Origin: Paractinoplanes aksuensis
GTDB lineage: Bacteria > Actinomycetota > Actinomycetes > Mycobacteriales > Micromonosporaceae
Direction: 5' to 3'
DNA length: 64,000 nt
NCBI RefSeq assembly: GCF_024137025.1
Contig: NZ_JAMYJR010000024.1
Span: forward strand, 1-64,000
The notes below the pieces were generated by a model. That model was not told the DNA's origin. It worked only from the letters and a program-made list of their open reading frames with translations, and made no database searches. This document shows, in pieces, positions 61,371-64,000 of the stretch. Numbering within the stretch: position 1 is the stretch's first letter; every line of letters starts with the position of its first letter. The position numbers and the translations under genes were made by a program.

Positions 61371-63053
61371 GCGCTTGTAGATGACGGCCTGCCAGGGGGC
61401 CAGGGTCCAGTCCTCGGGCGCCTCCGGCAGGTTGGTCAGCAGAAGGTCGGCGCCGGACCAGGCTTCGTCCACTTCGGCTCGTACGGAATCGCCCGAGAAG
61501 TTGCCGATCACCAGCAGTTCGGTGTTGTCGAGGCGGCGGGTGTACGCGTACAGCTGCTCGTGGTTGGGCAGCAGCATCGTGAAGTCGCCGTCGACCACGG
61601 CCGGCTCGGTGTGCCGCAGGTCGGCCAGTTTGCGGTAGTAGTGGTAGACCGAGTCGGGGTCGGCCCGGGCCGCCTCGGCGTTGATCTCGGGGTAGTTCGG
61701 GTTGGCCGCGAGCCACGGCGTGCCCGTCGTGAAACCGGCGTGGGCCGTCGCGTTCCACTGCATGGGCGTACGGGCGTTGTCGCGCCCCCGAGCCCGGAGC
61801 ACTGTCAGCACCTCGTCGGGGGACCGGCCTTCCAGGTCGACGGCCTGCGCGTACTGCCCGAGAGCCTCGATGTCACGGAACTCGTCGATCGTCCGGAACG
61901 GGTAGTTGGTCATGCCGAGCTCTTCGCCCTGATAGATGTACGGCGTGCCGCGGTGCAGGTGCAGCACCGTGCCCAGCATCTTGGCCGACGCCACCCGGTA
62001 CGCGGCACTGTCGTCGCCGTAGCGGGAGACGGCCCGCGGCTGGTCGTGGTTGTTCCAGTAGAGGCTGTTCCAGCCCACTTCGGCCAGCCCGGCCTGCCAC
62101 CGGTTGAAGATCGCCTTCAGGTTGGTCAGCTGCAGCGGCATCAGCAGCCACGGATCGTCACCGCGGTCGGCCCACACGTGGTCGAACTGGAACACCATGT
62201 CGACCTCACCCCGCGCGGGGTCGGTGAACAGCTTCGCCTCGTCGACGGTGACGCCGGGCATCTCGCCCACGGTCAGCATCGCGTCGCGGCCGGCGAACAC
62301 CTCGCGGTGCATCTCTTGCAGGAACTCGTGGATGCGCGGGCCGTTGATGAAGCCGGCCGAGCCGTCCCCGTAGAGCGAGCCCGCGGTGAGGCGTCCGTCG
62401 GGCAGCGGCACCACTTTGGAGATCATGTTGATGACGTCCATCCGGAAGCCGTCGATGCCCCGGTCGAGCCACCAGTTCATCATCTCGTAGACCGCGGACC
62501 GGACCTCGGGATTCTCCCAGTTGAGGTCGGGCTGCTTCTTCGAGAACAGGTGCAGGTAGTACTCGCCGGTCTTCTCGTCGAGCTCCCAGGCCGACCCGCC
62601 GAAGACCGAGCCCCAGTTGGTCGGCTCGGCGCCGGGCGTGCCGGGCTCGAGCCCCTCGCGGGCGGGCTGCCACCAGTACCAGTCACGCTTCGGGCTGTCC
62701 TTGCCGGCCCGGCTCTCGAGGAACCACTTGTGCTCGTCGGAGCTGTGGTTGACGACCAGGTCCATGATCAGCTTCATGCCGCGGGCGTGCACCCCGGCCA
62801 GCAACTCGTCGAAGATCTCGAGGGTGCCGAAGACCGGCTCGATGTCCTGGTAGTCGCTGATGTCGTAGCCGTTGTCGTCCTGGGGCGACGGGTAGATCGG
62901 CGACAGCCAGATCACGTCGACGCCGAGGCCGGCCAAATGATCCAGGTGGTCGATGATGCCGCGCAGGTCGCCCATGCCGTCGCCGTCGGCGTCGGCGAAG
63001 CTGCGCGGGTAGATCTGGTAAACAACCGCACTCTTCCACCAGAGATCCGTCAT
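61359..63053 (-). CDS. GH13 oligo-1,6-glucosidase/alpha-glucosidase
   Basis: 564 residues. GH13 signature regions: DLVVNHSS (region I), GIDGFRMDVINMIS (region II, nucleophile Asp206), TVGEMPG (region III, acid Glu264) and NNHDQPR (region IV, Asp337). Val directly after the nucleophile Asp is the marker of alpha-1,6-specific oligo-1,6-glucosidase as opposed to maltase, which has Thr or Ala. Length and order match trehalulose/isomaltase-type enzymes. Divergent from a glycosyltransferase gene. It is cytoplasmic, with no signal peptide. Confidence 0.93.
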   Translation of the reverse strand: MTDLWWKSAVVYQIYPRSFADADGDGMGDLRGIIDHLDHLAGLGVDVIWLSPIYPSPQDDNGYDISDYQDIEPVFGTLEIFDELLAGVHARGMKLIMDLVVNHSSDEHKWFLESRAGKDSPKRDWYWWQPAREGLEPGTPGAEPTNWGSVFGGSAWELDEKTGEYYLHLFSKKQPDLNWENPEVRSAVYEMMNWWLDRGIDGFRMDVINMISKVVPLPDGRLTAGSLYGDGSAGFINGPRIHEFLQEMHREVFAGRDAMLTVGEMPGVTVDEAKLFTDPARGEVDMVFQFDHVWADRGDDPWLLMPLQLTNLKAIFNRWQAGLAEVGWNSLYWNNHDQPRAVSRYGDDSAAYRVASAKMLGTVLHLHRGTPYIYQGEELGMTNYPFRTIDEFRDIEALGQYAQAVDLEGRSPDEVLTVLRARGRDNARTPMQWNATAHAGFTTGTPWLAANPNYPEINAEAARADPDSVYHYYRKLADLRHTEPAVVDGDFTMLLPNHEQLYAYTRRLDNTELLVIGNFSGDSVRAEVDEAWSGADLLLTNLPEAPEDWTLAPWQAVIYKRSLG

Positions 63054-63135
63054 GGGTCTTCTCTAACACGAGAACGCCGGATCAAACCGCTGGGCATACT
63101 AAGCACGTGTTAACTACCTGTACGCGGCATTTGTC

Positions 63136-64000
63136 ATGAAGGTCGCCATGCTGGGCCCGATCGCCTGGCGCACACCACCGTTGCACTACGGCCCGTGGGA
63201 GCTGGTGACCAGCCTGATCACCGAGGGGCTGGTCGAGCGGGGCATCGACGTCACGCTGTTCGCCACCCTCGATTCGATCACCAAGGCCACCCTGGACGGG
63301 GTCGCTCCGAGCGGGTACGAGGAGAACCCCGACCTGGACGGCCGGGTCTGGGAGGCCCTGCACATCGGACACGCGCTGGCCCGCTCGGGCGAGTTCGACC
63401 TCGTGCACAACCACCTCGACTGGCTGCCCCTGGCCTTCTCGCACCAGAGCGCGGCGCCCATGGTGACGACGATCCACGGCTTCTCGGGGCCGAACATCCT
63501 GCCCGCGTACCGGCGCGGCCGGTCGGCGTACGTCTCGATCTCGGACAGCGACCGCTCCCCCGACCTCGACTATCTGGGCACGGTGCACCACGGCATCGAT
63601 CTGGACGGGCTGCCCTTTCTCGAGGAGGGCGGGGAGGACCTGATCCTGTTCGGGCGCATCCACCCGGACAAGGGCACCGACCTGGCCATCGACATCGCCG
63701 CCCGGGCCGGCCGGCGGCTGGTCATGTGCGGGATCGTGCAGGACCGCGCGTACTTCGAGGAGCTGATCGAACCGCGGATCGACGGCGACCGGGTGGTCTA
63801 CCTCGGCTCGGTCGGGCCGGAGGACCGGGGCGCGATCCTCGGGTCGGGGCTGGCGTTGCTGCACCCGATCCGGTTCGCCGAGCCGTTCGGGTTGTCGGTG
63901 GTGGAGTCGATGGCGTGCGGGACGCCCGTGATCGCGTACCGGAAAGGGTCGATGCCGGAAGTGATTGACGACGGCATAACCGGGTATCTCGTCTCGAATG
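63136..64000 (+). CDS. GT4-family glycosyltransferase (5' part, runs off the window)
   Basis: Open from ATG 63136 to the window end, 288 residues so far. It starts MKVAMLGPIAWRTPPLHYGP, the donor-site opening of GT-B enzymes, with VHNHLDWLPL, TTIHGFSG, ILFGRIHPDKGTDLAI and the GT4 nucleotide-sugar motif FAEPFGLSVVESMACGTPVIAY (E-x7-E). The acceptor is unknown. It is divergent from the glucosidase, with a 7-bp inverted repeat (63064-63070/63106-63112) between, which may be chance. Confidence 0.9.
   Translation, partial: MKVAMLGPIAWRTPPLHYGPWELVTSLITEGLVERGIDVTLFATLDSITKATLDGVAPSGYEENPDLDGRVWEALHIGHALARSGEFDLVHNHLDWLPLAFSHQSAAPMVTTIHGFSGPNILPAYRRGRSAYVSISDSDRSPDLDYLGTVHHGIDLDGLPFLEEGGEDLILFGRIHPDKGTDLAIDIAARAGRRLVMCGIVQDRAYFEELIEPRIDGDRVVYLGSVGPEDRGAILGSGLALLHPIRFAEPFGLSVVESMACGTPVIAYRKGSMPEVIDDGITGYLVSN

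Noticed and set aside
63064..63112. TAACACG/CGTGTTA inverted repeat between glucosidase and glycosyltransferase
   Set aside because: The 35-base spacing is long for a dimer site and the match is only 7 bases; no LacI-type operator form is visible.

Overview
The window is 64 kb of very GC-rich DNA (roughly 70% by eye) from a filamentous actinomycete, most likely a member of the Micromonosporaceae close to Actinoplanes. This rests on an SsgB-type sporulation regulator, many GTG and TTG starts, pervasive 4-nt ATGA/GTGA gene overlaps, streptogrisin- and subtilisin-type secreted proteases, and a gene style typical of that group. The genus is an inference. There is no rRNA, no CRISPR array, no prophage and no intact transposase.

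Layout. 1-0.4 kb: 68-bp tandem repeats, hairpins and a tRNA-Val(CAC). 0.4-12.8 kb: small regulators (SsgB, two AraC-type, Rrf2-type), a TPR membrane protein, a large AAA ATPase, and an unusual fusion of a catalytically dead caspase-like domain to an apparently complete EAL phosphodiesterase. 12.8-22.2 kb: msrA, a vapBC toxin-antitoxin pair with a likely operator, a four-gene membrane/phospholipid operon (DagK-like kinase, BrkB-like protein, double PAP2 phosphatase, EEP hydrolase), an MBL hydrolase with a DedA protein, a class A beta-lactamase-like protein, and a coiled-coil protein with 14-residue repeats. 22.3-29.5 kb: a sensor-domain membrane protein below a perfect 28-nt palindrome, a streptogrisin-like protease, a flavin redox cluster around an orphan winged-helix regulator (with a 163-bp MITE-like element between its two flavin genes), a subtilisin, and the zinc-free form of ribosomal protein bL36.

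29.6-40.2 kb: a membrane protein/histidine kinase/response regulator operon, gene remnants of a VOC protein and a MarR regulator, an MmpS-like protein, an NAD-dependent DNA ligase with an aminoglycoside-phosphotransferase-like gene, and a mocA-like/xdhC pair for molybdoenzyme maturation. 40.4-53.5 kb: a secreted M14 carboxypeptidase; the rtcB-prfH module, which in other bacteria rescues and reseals ribosomes cut in the decoding centre; an S66-peptidase homologue lacking catalytic Ser and His next to a SARP-like regulator lacking its ATPase; a KDPG aldolase/KDG kinase operon; and an ECF42-type sigma factor with its YciI partner and a matching promoter. 53.6-64 kb: a quinone oxidoreductase, a secreted PGRP-type amidase, a TetR/CocE hydrolase divergon, a duplicated lipoprotein pair with duplicated leaders, an oligo-1,6-glucosidase and the start of a GT4 glycosyltransferase that runs off the end.

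Most of the window is ordinary chromosomal housekeeping and signalling. The parts most worth following are the pseudo-caspase/EAL fusion, the rtcB-prfH pair, the MITE-like palindrome, and the adjacent S66 pseudoenzyme and P-loop-less regulator.
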